64,000 nt of DNA from Pelagimonas sp017744045. Its GTDB lineage: Bacteria > Pseudomonadota > Alphaproteobacteria > Rhodobacterales > Rhodobacteraceae. Each line of letters opens with the position of its first letter. Positions within the stretch are counted from its first letter, which is position 1. A program made the translations under genes and the position numbers. The DNA lies in NCBI RefSeq assembly GCF_017744045.1, contig NZ_JAGHRD010000001.1; one strand, given 5' to 3'. The notes under the pieces are model-generated. The model was not told where the DNA came from, ran no database searches, and was given only the letters and a program-made list of their open reading frames with translations. Shown piece by piece: positions 1-8,535 of this stretch.

Positions 1-291
1 ATTGATTGCCCGAACGCGCTGTTCAATGCCCCTTTCCAGGGTGCGCCATTCCTTTGCGGCAATGATGCGTGGGACAATGTCAAACGGGATCAGCCGTTCA
101 TCCGCTTCCTCTTGTCCATAGACGTTGAAGGTGATGCCAATGCGGCGAAAGAAGTTTTCGGCTTCTGCGGATTTGCGCCTGAGCGCCTTCACGTCTTCGC
201 TTCTAAACCACTCAAAGTAGGTTTGGTATGGATTTCGCGGCTCGTCCGTTCCGAGCAACATTTCGTCAAAATGCAGGCTGGTATTCGTCAT
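1..291 (-). CDS. Circularly permuted ATP-grasp protein, N-terminal part (runs off window)
   Basis: The minus-strand frame opens with ATG at 291 and stays open for 97 codons to the window edge, so only the N-terminus is seen. The residues match the start of the circularly permuted ATP-grasp family (DUF404/407 type): an early LHFDEML, then NPYQTYFEWF, FFRRIGITFNVYG, ERLIPFDIVPRII and EWRTLERGIEQRV. Members usually sit beside a DUF403 (alpha-E) gene and a transglutaminase-like gene and are thought to form peptide-like bonds, but no substrate can be named here. Its partners would lie left of the window. Confidence 0.8.
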   Translation of the reverse strand, partial: MTNTSLHFDEMLLGTDEPRNPYQTYFEWFRSEDVKALRRKSAEAENFFRRIGITFNVYGQEEADERLIPFDIVPRIIAAKEWRTLERGIEQRVRAIN

Positions 292-682
292 ATAATTACG
301 TTCGCACAAGAATTTTTGAGTGCAAGCAGATAAATTTAGAAACCGTTTACCTTTGGAAATTTCCGGTGCGGCGCGATGGAATGATGAAATTTTAGGCAAC
401 CCACTGAGGTTGCCTTGGAAATTTGATCAGGTTGGGTGCAAGAAATACGTGTAGTCGAGCGGATTTTTCACGTGATCAAAGGCTGAAAATCGCTGTTCTC
501 GGGGCCTGGAAATGATCCGCGTGACTGATTTAACAAGCAAAATTCGACCCGAATCAGAGAGCCGTGTCAAAATCCGTCAATCCCGACCTTAGACGCATAC
601 CCGGCTTTGGCAAGTGTCTGAGGAGGCGGTAGGATTTACCTGGAACTTGCTCAAAGCCGGGTCGTCAGAAGGGCGCACCCTT
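292..682. other. Intergenic region with inverted repeats, no gene seen
   Basis: This 391-base gap between the ATP-grasp gene and mtlK holds no convincing reading frame on either strand. It contains a 7-bp hairpin at 395-414 (GGCAACC/GGTTGCC) and a long hairpin at 599-662, described separately. The leftmost 50 bases are AT-rich and may carry the promoter of the ATP-grasp gene. Confidence 0.6.
599..662. other. Long imperfect hairpin downstream of mtlK
   Basis: Arms ACCCGGCTTTG (599-609) and CAAAGCCGGGT (652-662) are perfectly complementary. The next six bases inward, GCAAGT (610-615) and ACTTGC (645-650), also pair, with one bulged T at 651. The 29-base loop has its own short stem (GGTA/TACC). 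There is no T-run on either side, so it is not a textbook terminator. It may protect the 3' end of the polyol operon mRNA. Confidence 0.6.
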
Positions 683-684
683 CT
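667..684. other. Perfect 7-bp hairpin overlapping the mtlK stop codon
   Basis: AGAAGGG (667-673) pairs with CCCTTCT (678-684) across a 4-base loop. It includes two bases of the mtlK stop codon (683-685). Together with the long hairpin at 599-662 it marks the 3' end of the operon. Confidence 0.5.
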
Positions 685-2209
685 ATGAATTGAGGTAGCG
701 TTCGAGAGTCTTTGAGACTCCGTCAGTCCAAAGGGATCGGAGATGTTCGGCAAAAGCAGCCGCAAAACCTTGGTTCTGGGCGATATCGCCATAGATCTCG
801 TCCATACCCAACCACATTTGCGGGTCCTGTTTGGCCAATCCGGCATGGTGTTGGAGCTTGTCCCAAACCGGGTCATTGGGGGCGATGGTTGAGCCATCTT
901 CCCGGCTGCCCGCACACATGCGCGCCCAGAGGGCCTGAACCAGCGCCAGACCTGTGATAGGGGTTCCTGCCGCGATGGCCTCGCGAATGACCGGCAACAG
1001 CGCACCGGTGTGGCGGGATGACCCGTCAAAGGCAACGCGGCGGACGGTGTCGAGGATCTCGGGGTTGGAAAACCGCCGGTCGACCAGATCAACATATGCG
1101 CTGGGCGTCATGCCGGGAACGTCGTGTACATGCGGGGCGATTTCCTCCAACACAACCTTGCGAAACAGGGCGCGGATAGCTGGGTTCTGCATGGACTGAG
1201 CGATGGTTTCGAGCCCGAGAACCTCTGCTGGGGCGGCAATGATCTGGTGACCGCCGTTTAGAATACGCAGCTTCATCGCCTCATAGTCATGAACTTTGTC
1301 GGTAAAAGTGACACCGACCTTTTCCAGCGCAGGGCGGCCCGCGCAAAAGTCGTCTTCGAGGATCCATTGCCGGAAATTCTCGTGCGTGACGGGCACCGCA
1401 TCGTCCAAGCCAAATTCGCGCACCAAAGCCAACTCTCGTTCTCCCGTGGCGGGCACGATGCAATCGACCATCGAATTGGGAAAGCTGCAATTGTCCTGCA
1501 CCCAATCGGCTAGTTCCGGGTCCATGAGCCGAGCAAGCGAGGTCACGACCTGACGCATGATCACGCCATTGCCGGGCAGGTTGTCACAGCTTTGAATCGT
1601 AAAGGGGCCGGTGCCCGCAGAACGACGGTTTCTAAGCGCGGCGAGAATGGACCCAAAGGCGGTGGAGGGCGCATCTGGCGAGGCGACATCCTGCTGAATA
1701 TCGGGATGGGTTGGGTCGAATTGTTTGGTTGAGGGCGACAGGTAATATCCGCCTTCGGTCACGGTCAGCGACACGATCCGAATATCGGGCTGCGACATGC
1801 GCTCGATCAGTGCAGCATGGCCCGGCGTGACCGGCACGTAATCGATCATCGAACCGACAATTTCCGCTGAAGTGCCGGATGGGTCCAGCTCGACCAATGT
1901 GCTCAGATAGTCCTGCTCGGCCATCTTTTGGCGCTGGACCTCATCATAGCTGCGCACACCGGCGCCGATAATCGCCCAGTCCTGATCCTGCCCCTGCTGG
2001 AACAACCGATGCAGATACCAGGCCTGATGCGCGCGGTGAAAATTGCCCAGACCGATATGGAGTATGCCGGGGCGTAATTTGCTCCGGTCATAGCGCAGGC
2101 CTTTGACCCCCTCGGGGAGGGTGTCCAAAGCAGCGTTGTTGAGTTTGGTCGCCATAATGCACCGGTCTTGTTGTGCCTCTCGGTCGAGAAGGCGGGTTTC
2201 GTCGTTCAT
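683..2209 (-). CDS. mtlK: Mannitol 2-dehydrogenase (MtlK family)
   Basis: A long-chain polyol dehydrogenase of about 508 residues that oxidises D-mannitol (or D-arabitol/D-sorbitol) to the ketose with NAD. The N-terminal Rossmann segment reads GILHIGLGNFHRAHQ. The catalytic stretch MKLRILNGGH carries Lys, Asn (+5) and His (+8) spaced as in the family. It is the last gene of the smo operon and follows smoS closely. The start is uncertain: 2209 has a plausible AGGGG Shine-Dalgarno, 2155 (MATKLNN) is nearer the usual family N-terminus, and 2239 would overlap smoS. The gene order matches the Rhodobacter smo cluster, so mtlK is favoured over mannonate or altronate oxidoreductase. Confidence 0.9.
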   Translation of the reverse strand: MNDETRLLDREAQQDRCIMATKLNNAALDTLPEGVKGLRYDRSKLRPGILHIGLGNFHRAHQAWYLHRLFQQGQDQDWAIIGAGVRSYDEVQRQKMAEQDYLSTLVELDPSGTSAEIVGSMIDYVPVTPGHAALIERMSQPDIRIVSLTVTEGGYYLSPSTKQFDPTHPDIQQDVASPDAPSTAFGSILAALRNRRSAGTGPFTIQSCDNLPGNGVIMRQVVTSLARLMDPELADWVQDNCSFPNSMVDCIVPATGERELALVREFGLDDAVPVTHENFRQWILEDDFCAGRPALEKVGVTFTDKVHDYEAMKLRILNGGHQIIAAPAEVLGLETIAQSMQNPAIRALFRKVVLEEIAPHVHDVPGMTPSAYVDLVDRRFSNPEILDTVRRVAFDGSSRHTGALLPVIREAIAAGTPITGLALVQALWARMCAGSREDGSTIAPNDPVWDKLQHHAGLAKQDPQMWLGMDEIYGDIAQNQGFAAAFAEHLRSLWTDGVSKTLERYLNS

Positions 2210-2226
2210 GTCGTCGCGAGCCCCTG

Positions 2227-3000
2227 TCAGCTCATCCAATTGCCGCCGTCGACATTGTATGTCTGCGCGACGATGTAATTTGCGTCTTGGCTGGCCAGAA
2301 AGACGGCCATGCCGGTCAGATCTTCGGCGGTGCCCATACGGCCAAAGGGAACCGCCTCGCCGACCTCTTTTTTCTTTTGCCCCAGTGGTTTGTTTTCATA
2401 TTTGGCAAAGAGGGCATCGACGCCTTGCCAATGTTCACCATCCACCACGCCGGGGGCGATGGCGTTGACGTTGATGCCGTGCTTGATCAGGTTCAGCCCG
2501 GCGGATTGGGTCAGGCTGATCACCGCCGCCTTTGAGGCGCAATAGACCGAGACAAGCGGCTCTCCGCGTCGCCCGGCCTGGCTGGCCATATTGATGATCC
2601 GGCCACCTTGCCCCCGTGTGATCATGTGTTTGGCCACCGCCTGCATGGTGAACAAGACACCCGCCACATTGATCGAAAACACGCGGTCGAAATCTACTCG
2701 TCTTACCTCGTCCAATGGCGCGGCGGTAAAGATCGCGGCGTTGTTGATCAGGATGTCGATATGGCCAAGAGTTTGGATCGTGTGATCGACCGCCTGTTCT
2801 ATGCTGCCTTGGTCCGAGACATCCATCGCAACGGCAACGGCCCCATCGCCCAACTCTGCTGCGGCTGTTTGGGCCGCAGCGAGATCAATATCGGCAATCG
2901 CCACGCGCGCACCCTCGGCAATATAGGCCTTGGCAAAGGCCAGGCCGATACCGCGCGCGGCCCCTGTGATCAGGGCGGTTTTTCCAGCCAGTCGCGTCAT
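2227..3000 (-). CDS. smoS: Sorbitol dehydrogenase, SDR family (SmoS)
   Basis: A short-chain dehydrogenase of 257 residues that oxidises sorbitol or galactitol-type polyols with NAD. The cofactor motif TGAARGIG lies at residues 12-19, and the catalytic Ser140, Tyr153 and Lys157 (YCASK) are all present. The C-terminal YNVDGGNWMS is typical of Rhodobacter SmoS. Its start overlaps the smoK stop by four bases (ATGA), implying translational coupling with the ABC transporter that imports its substrate. Confidence 0.93.
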   Translation of the reverse strand: MTRLAGKTALITGAARGIGLAFAKAYIAEGARVAIADIDLAAAQTAAAELGDGAVAVAMDVSDQGSIEQAVDHTIQTLGHIDILINNAAIFTAAPLDEVRRVDFDRVFSINVAGVLFTMQAVAKHMITRGQGGRIINMASQAGRRGEPLVSVYCASKAAVISLTQSAGLNLIKHGINVNAIAPGVVDGEHWQGVDALFAKYENKPLGQKKKEVGEAVPFGRMGTAEDLTGMAVFLASQDANYIVAQTYNVDGGNWMS

Positions 3001-4001
3001 TCGATCCGCAAGCCTTTCTGGTCGAATTTGTGGATGTTCTGCGCTTGTGGCGTGAGAAAGACGGTATCCCCGTGTTTGACCGCCACATCGCCAGCGGCGC
3101 GCACGGTCATCGGATCACAGCCGTCGATGCCATGCACATGGATGAAGGTGTCAGAGCCCAGATGCTCGGCGACGCCAACCTTGCCCTCCCATTGACCACT
3201 GGTTGTGGAGACCTCGATATGCTCGGGGCGCACACCGATGGTATGGGCGTTGTGCTTTGCGGCCTCGGCCCCTTCGATCAGGTTCATCTTGGGAGAGCCG
3301 ATGAAACCGGCGACAAACTTGTTGCGCGGCTTGTGATACAGTTCGAGCGGAGAGCCGACCTGTTCGATCACACCAGCCTGCAACACCACGATCTTGTTCG
3401 CCATGGTCATGGCTTCGACCTGATCATGGGTCACATAGATCATGGTGGTTTTCAGGCGCTCGTGTAGCTCACCAATCTCAAGGCGCATCCCGACGCGCAG
3501 CGCCGCGTCCAGGTTTGACAGCGGTTCGTCGAACAAAAAGGCGGCGGGTTCGCGAACGATTGCGCGACCAATGGCAACACGCTGACGCTGACCGCCCGAC
3601 AGATCCGCCGGTTTGCGATCAAGGTAATCCATCAGGTTCAGCGATTTGGCGGCGGTTTCGACCTTTTGGTCGATCTCGGCCTGATCCATTTTCGCCATAC
3701 GCAGTGGAAAACCGATGTTCTTGCGCACGCTCATATGCGGATAAAGCGCGTATGATTGGAACACCATGGCCAGGCCGCGCTCGGATGGCGGCACTTGCGT
3801 GGCGTCGTTTCCGTCAATCTCGATATAGCCCGAGGTGAGGTCCTCCAGCCCGGCAATCATGCGCAAGAGCGTGGATTTCCCGCAGCCTGAGGGGCCGACA
3901 AATACCGTGAATTCCCCGTCTTCGATGGTCAGGTCCAGCGGTGGAATGACCTGCGTGTCACCAAAGCTTTTGGTCACGTTTTTCAGTACGATACGTCCCA
4001 T
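2997..4001 (-). CDS. smoK: Polyol ABC transporter ATP-binding protein
   Basis: A 334-residue ATPase of the MalK/UgpC type that powers sorbitol/mannitol import. Walker A GPSGCGKST is at residues 36-44, the signature LSGGQ at 134-138, Walker B FLFDEP at 155-160, and the H-loop follows in YVTHDQ. The C-terminal third is the regulatory OB-fold region usual for this subfamily. It lies between permease gene smoG and dehydrogenase gene smoS in the same transcript. Confidence 0.94.
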   Translation of the reverse strand: MGRIVLKNVTKSFGDTQVIPPLDLTIEDGEFTVFVGPSGCGKSTLLRMIAGLEDLTSGYIEIDGNDATQVPPSERGLAMVFQSYALYPHMSVRKNIGFPLRMAKMDQAEIDQKVETAAKSLNLMDYLDRKPADLSGGQRQRVAIGRAIVREPAAFLFDEPLSNLDAALRVGMRLEIGELHERLKTTMIYVTHDQVEAMTMANKIVVLQAGVIEQVGSPLELYHKPRNKFVAGFIGSPKMNLIEGAEAAKHNAHTIGVRPEHIEVSTTSGQWEGKVGVAEHLGSDTFIHVHGIDGCDPMTVRAAGDVAVKHGDTVFLTPQAQNIHKFDQKGLRIE

Positions 4002-4010
4002 TGTCTTTCC

Positions 4011-4844
4011 TTATTTCACAGCGCCGAAGGTCAGGCCCTGGACAAGTTGTTTTTGACAGAACCAACCCAGCACAACGATCGGGCCGACGGCTGCGGCCGA
4101 GACCGCCGATAGCCGTCCGAAAAACAGCCCTTCGGGTGCGCGGTTGCCTTCGATAAGCTTGGACAGGGTGGCCGCATCCGTGGTGGTGAGGCGCACGGTC
4201 CAATAGGCTTCGTTCCAGCAGAAGATGAAGCAGAGCAGGGCGGTCGAGGCGATGCCGCCCCAGGCCAGCGGGATCAGGATTTCCTTGATTTCACCCCAGG
4301 TGCTGACGCCGTCCATTTGTCCAGCCTCGATGATGTCCTTGGGGATTTCCTTGAAATAGGTGAACAGCATCCAGACCACGATGGGCAGATTGATAAGGCT
4401 GAGCACCAGGATGATCAGGAAATGGCTGTCAAACAGGCCGAGGCTTTTGGTGATGAAGGTCATTGGGTAAAGCACTGCCGCCGCTGGCAACATCTTGGTC
4501 GAAAGCATCCACATCAGCACGTCCTTGGTGGCGCGGCTGGGGTTGAACGCCATGGCATAGGCGCAGGGGATGCCCACAAAGAGGGTAAAGGCGGTGGCCA
4601 GAACCGAGGTGATGACCGAGTTCTTGGCAAAGCGCCAATAGTCGTAGTTCTCGGTCATGTTCAGATAGTTTTCCAGCGTCGGCGTGAACCAGATCAGGTA
4701 TTCCGGTTTGACCGCATCCGCATCGGTTTTGAAACTGGTCAGAACCATCCAGAAGATTGGGAAAAAGAACAGTAGTCCCACGATCCAGGCCAGGGTTGGC
4801 CGACCAAATTTCGCGAATTTCGAGGGTTTAGCAACGATAGCCAT
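4011..4844 (-). CDS. smoG: Polyol ABC transporter permease (SmoG)
   Basis: A 277-residue inner-membrane permease with about six hydrophobic segments. The EAA loop reads EAGQMDGVSTWGEIKEILIP and is the contact site for the ATPase. It resembles MalG-type permeases and pairs with SmoF upstream (12-base gap). The stop lies 9 bases before smoK, consistent with one operon. Confidence 0.92.
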   Translation of the reverse strand: MAIVAKPSKFAKFGRPTLAWIVGLLFFFPIFWMVLTSFKTDADAVKPEYLIWFTPTLENYLNMTENYDYWRFAKNSVITSVLATAFTLFVGIPCAYAMAFNPSRATKDVLMWMLSTKMLPAAAVLYPMTFITKSLGLFDSHFLIILVLSLINLPIVVWMLFTYFKEIPKDIIEAGQMDGVSTWGEIKEILIPLAWGGIASTALLCFIFCWNEAYWTVRLTTTDAATLSKLIEGNRAPEGLFFGRLSAVSAAAVGPIVVLGWFCQKQLVQGLTFGAVK

Positions 4845-4856
4845 CGGTCAGGTCCC

Positions 4857-5795
4857 TTATTCCATCAAGCTTTTGCCAATCATGCGCAGCAGAAAGATTG
4901 CGACGATATTGGCGAGGATGACCGCAAAGATGCCTGTGGCGCTGGCGGCTCCGATATTGTTGTTGGCGAATTCGCCGATCAGATAGGGCAGGTTCTTGTT
5001 CCCGTTGCCGCGGCTGACGATCTCGATCTCGGCATAAAGCGAGAGGTGAAAGATCGCCTGGATCATGACCACGATCGCAATGGGACGGGCCAGATGGGGC
5101 AGGGTCAGAAAGCGGAATTGCGACCAGGTGCCAGCCCCGTCCAGAACAGCGGCTTCTTTCTGCTGCTGATCCTCGGATTGCAGCGAGGTCATAAAGATCA
5201 GCACCGCGAAAGGCGTCCACTGCCAGGTTACCATGATGATCACCGCATAGGCCGATGTCTGGGTGGCGCGGAAGGAAATCGGTTCAAGCTCAGGCCAGAG
5301 CGAAAAGAAACTGCCGACCAGAGGCGCGGCGCGCAGGGCATCGAGCAGGTCGTTGATGCCGCCAACGGCGATTCCTTGCAGGCCCAGAACAGGGTCCAGG
5401 ATCATGTTGATCCAAAGCACGGCATTCACGGCGGGCATCACGAAAAAGGGAGAGATCAGCAGAACACGGACGATCCCCTGTCCGGCAAAGGCCTTGTTGA
5501 TCAAAACGGCGATCAGCACGCCAAGGATGACCGTCAGGAACAAAATGCTGCAAACGATCAGCAGGCTGTTTTGAATGGCGAGCAGGAAGTCTTTGGAATT
5601 CAAGACGAATTCATAATTCCCGAAGCCACGCCAGTTCGACAGGCTGGGCGTCGTCCATTCCGGACGGCGCAAGCTGTTCAAAACATAGCGAATAAACGAA
5701 AAGTACAGTGTCATCCCCAACGGGATCAGCATCCATACCAAGAGCAGTAGAACTGCGGGTGTTTGAAGAAGGCGCGGAAGCTTTCTATCAGACAT
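4857..5795 (-). CDS. smoF: Polyol ABC transporter permease (SmoF)
   Basis: A 312-residue MalF/UgpA-type permease with about six membrane segments. The EAA loop contains EAAVLDGAGTWSQFRFLTLP near residues 220-240. It forms the membrane channel with SmoG. It is separated from smoE by a 164-base gap rich in hairpins, which probably lowers its expression relative to the binding protein. Confidence 0.92.
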   Translation of the reverse strand: MSDRKLPRLLQTPAVLLLLVWMLIPLGMTLYFSFIRYVLNSLRRPEWTTPSLSNWRGFGNYEFVLNSKDFLLAIQNSLLIVCSILFLTVILGVLIAVLINKAFAGQGIVRVLLISPFFVMPAVNAVLWINMILDPVLGLQGIAVGGINDLLDALRAAPLVGSFFSLWPELEPISFRATQTSAYAVIIMVTWQWTPFAVLIFMTSLQSEDQQQKEAAVLDGAGTWSQFRFLTLPHLARPIAIVVMIQAIFHLSLYAEIEIVSRGNGNKNLPYLIGEFANNNIGAASATGIFAVILANIVAIFLLRMIGKSLME

Positions 5796-5810
5796 GATCC
5801 TATTCTCCCG

Positions 5811-5858
5811 GCAAAACGGTCTTTCCGTTTTGCTTGTGGCTTTAGGGTTGGAACCCTA
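5811..5858 (-). other. Two intercistronic hairpins between smoE and smoF
   Basis: A perfect 9-bp stem GCAAAACGG/CCGTTTTGC (5811-5833, loop TCTTT) is followed by a 7-bp stem TAGGGTT/AACCCTA (5843-5858, 2-base spacer). Both lie in the smoE-smoF gap. Intercistronic hairpins after binding-protein genes commonly protect the upstream mRNA from 3' decay. Confidence 0.6.
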
Positions 5859-5920
5859 GGTTGCGAATATCAGGACGTTACGCGTCGCCGGGGCGCTTAG
5901 GCAAATCTGACGACTGGTTG

Positions 5921-5950
5921 GCGGAGGGCCCGGCTGTCCCGGACCCTCGC
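5921..5950 (-). other. Strong hairpin just after the smoE stop
   Basis: A GC-rich inverted repeat begins about ten bases beyond the smoE stop. On the transcribed strand the arms are GCGAGGGTCCGGG and CCGGGCCCTCCGC, pairing with one bulge and one G-U wobble. No U-run follows, so it would act as an mRNA stabiliser or partial terminator. Confidence 0.55.
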
Positions 5951-5959
5951 TCAAGGGTC

Positions 5960-7243
5960 TTAGTAGTAACCAGCTTCTTTCATGATCGCATCAGCAGCCT
6001 TTTGCGAGGCAGCCAAGGCGTCTTCGACCGATTTGGCACCGGACAGGGCCGCAGCCATTTCCTGCGCGACAGCCGAGCCAACTTCGGGGAATTCCGGGAT
6101 CGCGGCGAACTGAACACCCACATAAGGTTTCAGATCAGTCGCTTCTGGTGCGGCGCTGTCAATCGCAGCCAGTTCTGCGGCAGCAAATTTAGCAGCAGCC
6201 TGGAATTCAGGGATGGCATAGGTCGAGGCACGCTGACCGGTTGGCACAGAGCCCCAGCCAAAGTCAGGGTGATTGCCGACGGCTTGGACATACTCTTTGG
6301 ACGTGGCCCATTGAATAAAGTCAGCTGCCGCCTCGGCATTGGGTGATCCAGCCGGGATGGCCATGGCCCAGGCCCACAACCAGTTGGCCCCAACCGGGTT
6401 ACCGGCATTGGGCGACTGGGCATAGGCAACACCGTCAACATCCAGGAAAGAGGCGGCGATGGTGGCGTCAATCCACATGCCACATTTGCCTTCATTATAC
6501 AGCGCAAGGATCTCGTTGAACGAGTTGCCCTCGGAACCGGGAGGACCATAGTTGCCCAGCAGATCAACGTAGAAGTTGATTGCGGCCTTCCATTCCTCGC
6601 TGTCGATGGTAGGCTTGTAATCCTTGTCAAACCAGGCTCCACCAAAGGAATTCACCACGGTGGTGATAAAGGCCATGTTGTCGCCCCAACCGGGTTTGCC
6701 GCGCAGGCAGGCACCATAGACACCGTTATCGGGGTCATGAATGGCGGCTGCTGCTGCTTTGACATTGTCCCAGCTGTCATTGTCGGCAATCGCAACACCC
6801 GCCGCATCGGTCAGGTCTTTGCGATACATGACCATGGACGATTCACCATAGAACGGTGCCGCATAAAGTGTGCCCTCGTGGGACAAACCATTGCGCATCG
6901 CTGGCAGGATGTCGTCGACGTCATAATCCGCCGAGAAGTTGAGGGGTTCGATCCAACCGGCAGCACCCCAGATTGGGGCCTCTTGCATGCCGATATTGAT
7001 GATGTCGTACTGGCCGCCGCCGGTTGCTGTATCGGACGTGACCTGTTCCCGCAGAACGCCTTCTTCCAGCGAAACCCAGTTCAGTTCAACGCCGGTCTCA
7101 GCCGTATAAGCCTCTGCGACTTTCTGCATGTTGATCATGTGACCGTTATTCACGATCGCGATTGTCAGTGACTCTGCCGATGCGCCGCTTGCTGCAACAA
7201 GCGTAAGCGCGGTAGCCGCACGAAGTGCGTTCTTGAGTAACAT
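5960..7243 (-). CDS. smoE: Polyol ABC transporter substrate-binding protein
   Basis: A periplasmic binding protein of 427 residues. The signal peptide (about residues 1-23, MLLKNALR...GASA) is followed by SLTIAIVNN. A strong GGAGGAG Shine-Dalgarno precedes the ATG at 7243, which decides this start over an upstream in-frame ATG at 7306. It captures sorbitol/mannitol for SmoFGK. First gene of the operon and separated from smoF by three hairpins. Confidence 0.93.
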   Translation of the reverse strand: MLLKNALRAATALTLVAASGASAESLTIAIVNNGHMINMQKVAEAYTAETGVELNWVSLEEGVLREQVTSDTATGGGQYDIINIGMQEAPIWGAAGWIEPLNFSADYDVDDILPAMRNGLSHEGTLYAAPFYGESSMVMYRKDLTDAAGVAIADNDSWDNVKAAAAAIHDPDNGVYGACLRGKPGWGDNMAFITTVVNSFGGAWFDKDYKPTIDSEEWKAAINFYVDLLGNYGPPGSEGNSFNEILALYNEGKCGMWIDATIAASFLDVDGVAYAQSPNAGNPVGANWLWAWAMAIPAGSPNAEAAADFIQWATSKEYVQAVGNHPDFGWGSVPTGQRASTYAIPEFQAAAKFAAAELAAIDSAAPEATDLKPYVGVQFAAIPEFPEVGSAVAQEMAAALSGAKSVEDALAASQKAADAIMKEAGYY

Positions 7244-7312
7244 CCGTCTCCTCCCTGTATTGGATGTGATGCCAATAAGGTAGTGATGAACGCAACGCGC
7301 CGTCAACTAAAA

Positions 7313-7328
7313 TTTTACGCGCGCAAAG
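7313..7328. promoter_or_regulatory. Putative LacI-family operator upstream of smoE
   Basis: The sequence TTTTACGCGCGCAAAG contains a 14-base core that is palindromic at 12 of 14 positions. A similar TTTTGACGCGCGGAAA lies at 8421 in front of the LacI gene. A central CG is typical of LacI-family operators. Assignment is by inference. Confidence 0.45.
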
Positions 7329-7340
7329 TTTTGATGTGAT

Positions 7341-8366
7341 TTAGGCGGATTCTCTCATCACCAATTTGCCCTCAAACAGTGTGGTTTCATGTTTGTTTTC
7401 AGACCCTTCTATGGCCTTGAACAGGGTCTCAACCGCACAGCGGGAAATTGCGTCATAGTCCTGCGCAATGGTGGTCAAAGGCGGGCAAGTGAAGCGAGAA
7501 AAGGGGTGATCGTCGTGCCCGGCGACGCGAATCTGGCAATCCGGATCACGGCCAACGCGGATCTTTTGCTCAAAACACGCGGTCAGAAATCCGATGGCCA
7601 AGCGGTCATTGCTGCACAAGATCGTGTTGCTTGTGAACAGCCCGGAGGCCAGTGCCTTGCCGCCTTCGCGCCGGCCGATTTCTTCGAACTCCCAGCCTTC
7701 GCCGTCAACCTTCACGATCTGCGGCTCGTGCCCAAGCCGCTCCATCGCCTCAATATACCCCTTTCTACGCCGGTTGGCGTTGGGGTTTGAGGGGGTCTTC
7801 ATCTCAAGGAAACTGGGTGGTTCGCCGGTACGACAGAGATATTCCACGATCAGACGAGCAAATTGCCAATTATCCGACCCGACAAAGGCAAAGCCCATAT
7901 CCGGCAGAAAACTGTCAAAGATCACAGTGGGGATATCGGCACAGAACTTTTCGACAATCGCCCGGTCCGATGTGCGCCCAAGCGGGGCCAGCAAAACCCC
8001 AGCGGGTTTCAATGAGCGAAGGCTGTCGAGAATATCATTCTCCAACTCCTGATCGCCATGCGAGCTATACAGGGTTGGTCGAAACCCGGCGGCGATACAG
8101 CGCTGTTCGATATTGCGGGCCAGTTCGGCAAAGAACGGGTCGGCCAGATAGGGAACGACAATCCCAAGGTTCTTGGTCAGTTTGCGGTTCTGATTGATCG
8201 CAAACATATTGGGGCGGTATTCGTATTTCTCAAGCGCTTCTTCGATCCGTTTGCGGGTGGATTTGCGCACGCTTTCCGGGTCGTTGAAGTATTTCGAAAC
8301 GGTGGGGCGCGAGATGCCGCTGAGGGCTGCGAACTCCTCCATGTTTCGGATCGTGTTTTTCGCCAT
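7341..8366 (-). CDS. LacI-family transcriptional regulator of the polyol operon
   Basis: A 341-residue repressor. The N-terminal HTH reads MEEFAALSGISRPTVSKYFN, followed by a periplasmic-binding-like sensor domain (LGIVVPYLADPFF onward). The ATG at 8366 has a purine-rich AGGGGGG upstream; a longer frame back to 8414 lacks support. It sits about 100 bases upstream of smoE in the same orientation, so it probably represses the smo operon until a polyol or derivative binds, and may control itself. Confidence 0.88.
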   Translation of the reverse strand: MAKNTIRNMEEFAALSGISRPTVSKYFNDPESVRKSTRKRIEEALEKYEYRPNMFAINQNRKLTKNLGIVVPYLADPFFAELARNIEQRCIAAGFRPTLYSSHGDQELENDILDSLRSLKPAGVLLAPLGRTSDRAIVEKFCADIPTVIFDSFLPDMGFAFVGSDNWQFARLIVEYLCRTGEPPSFLEMKTPSNPNANRRRKGYIEAMERLGHEPQIVKVDGEGWEFEEIGRREGGKALASGLFTSNTILCSNDRLAIGFLTACFEQKIRVGRDPDCQIRVAGHDDHPFSRFTCPPLTTIAQDYDAISRCAVETLFKAIEGSENKHETTLFEGKLVMRESA

Positions 8367-8420
8367 CGCCCCCCCTTTGTCAGGAAACCGGACGGGGTTC
8401 GTCAATGTTTCCAACCTCTA

Positions 8421-8438
8421 TTTTGACGCGCGGAAAAT
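8421..8438. promoter_or_regulatory. Putative operator upstream of the LacI-family gene
   Basis: TTTTGACGCGCGGAAAAT shares the core ACGCGCG flanked by T-rich and A-rich arms with the site at 7313. It lies 55 bases before the regulator start codon and suggests autoregulation. Confidence 0.4.
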
Positions 8439-8535
8439 ATTAGGAAAAATTTTCTTGCCGGGAAAGTAAAAATTGGAGCGCTAATGGTGTCAGGCTCTGG
8501 TGTCTTGCTGGTTGGCTTCGGCCACAAGCCGGTCC

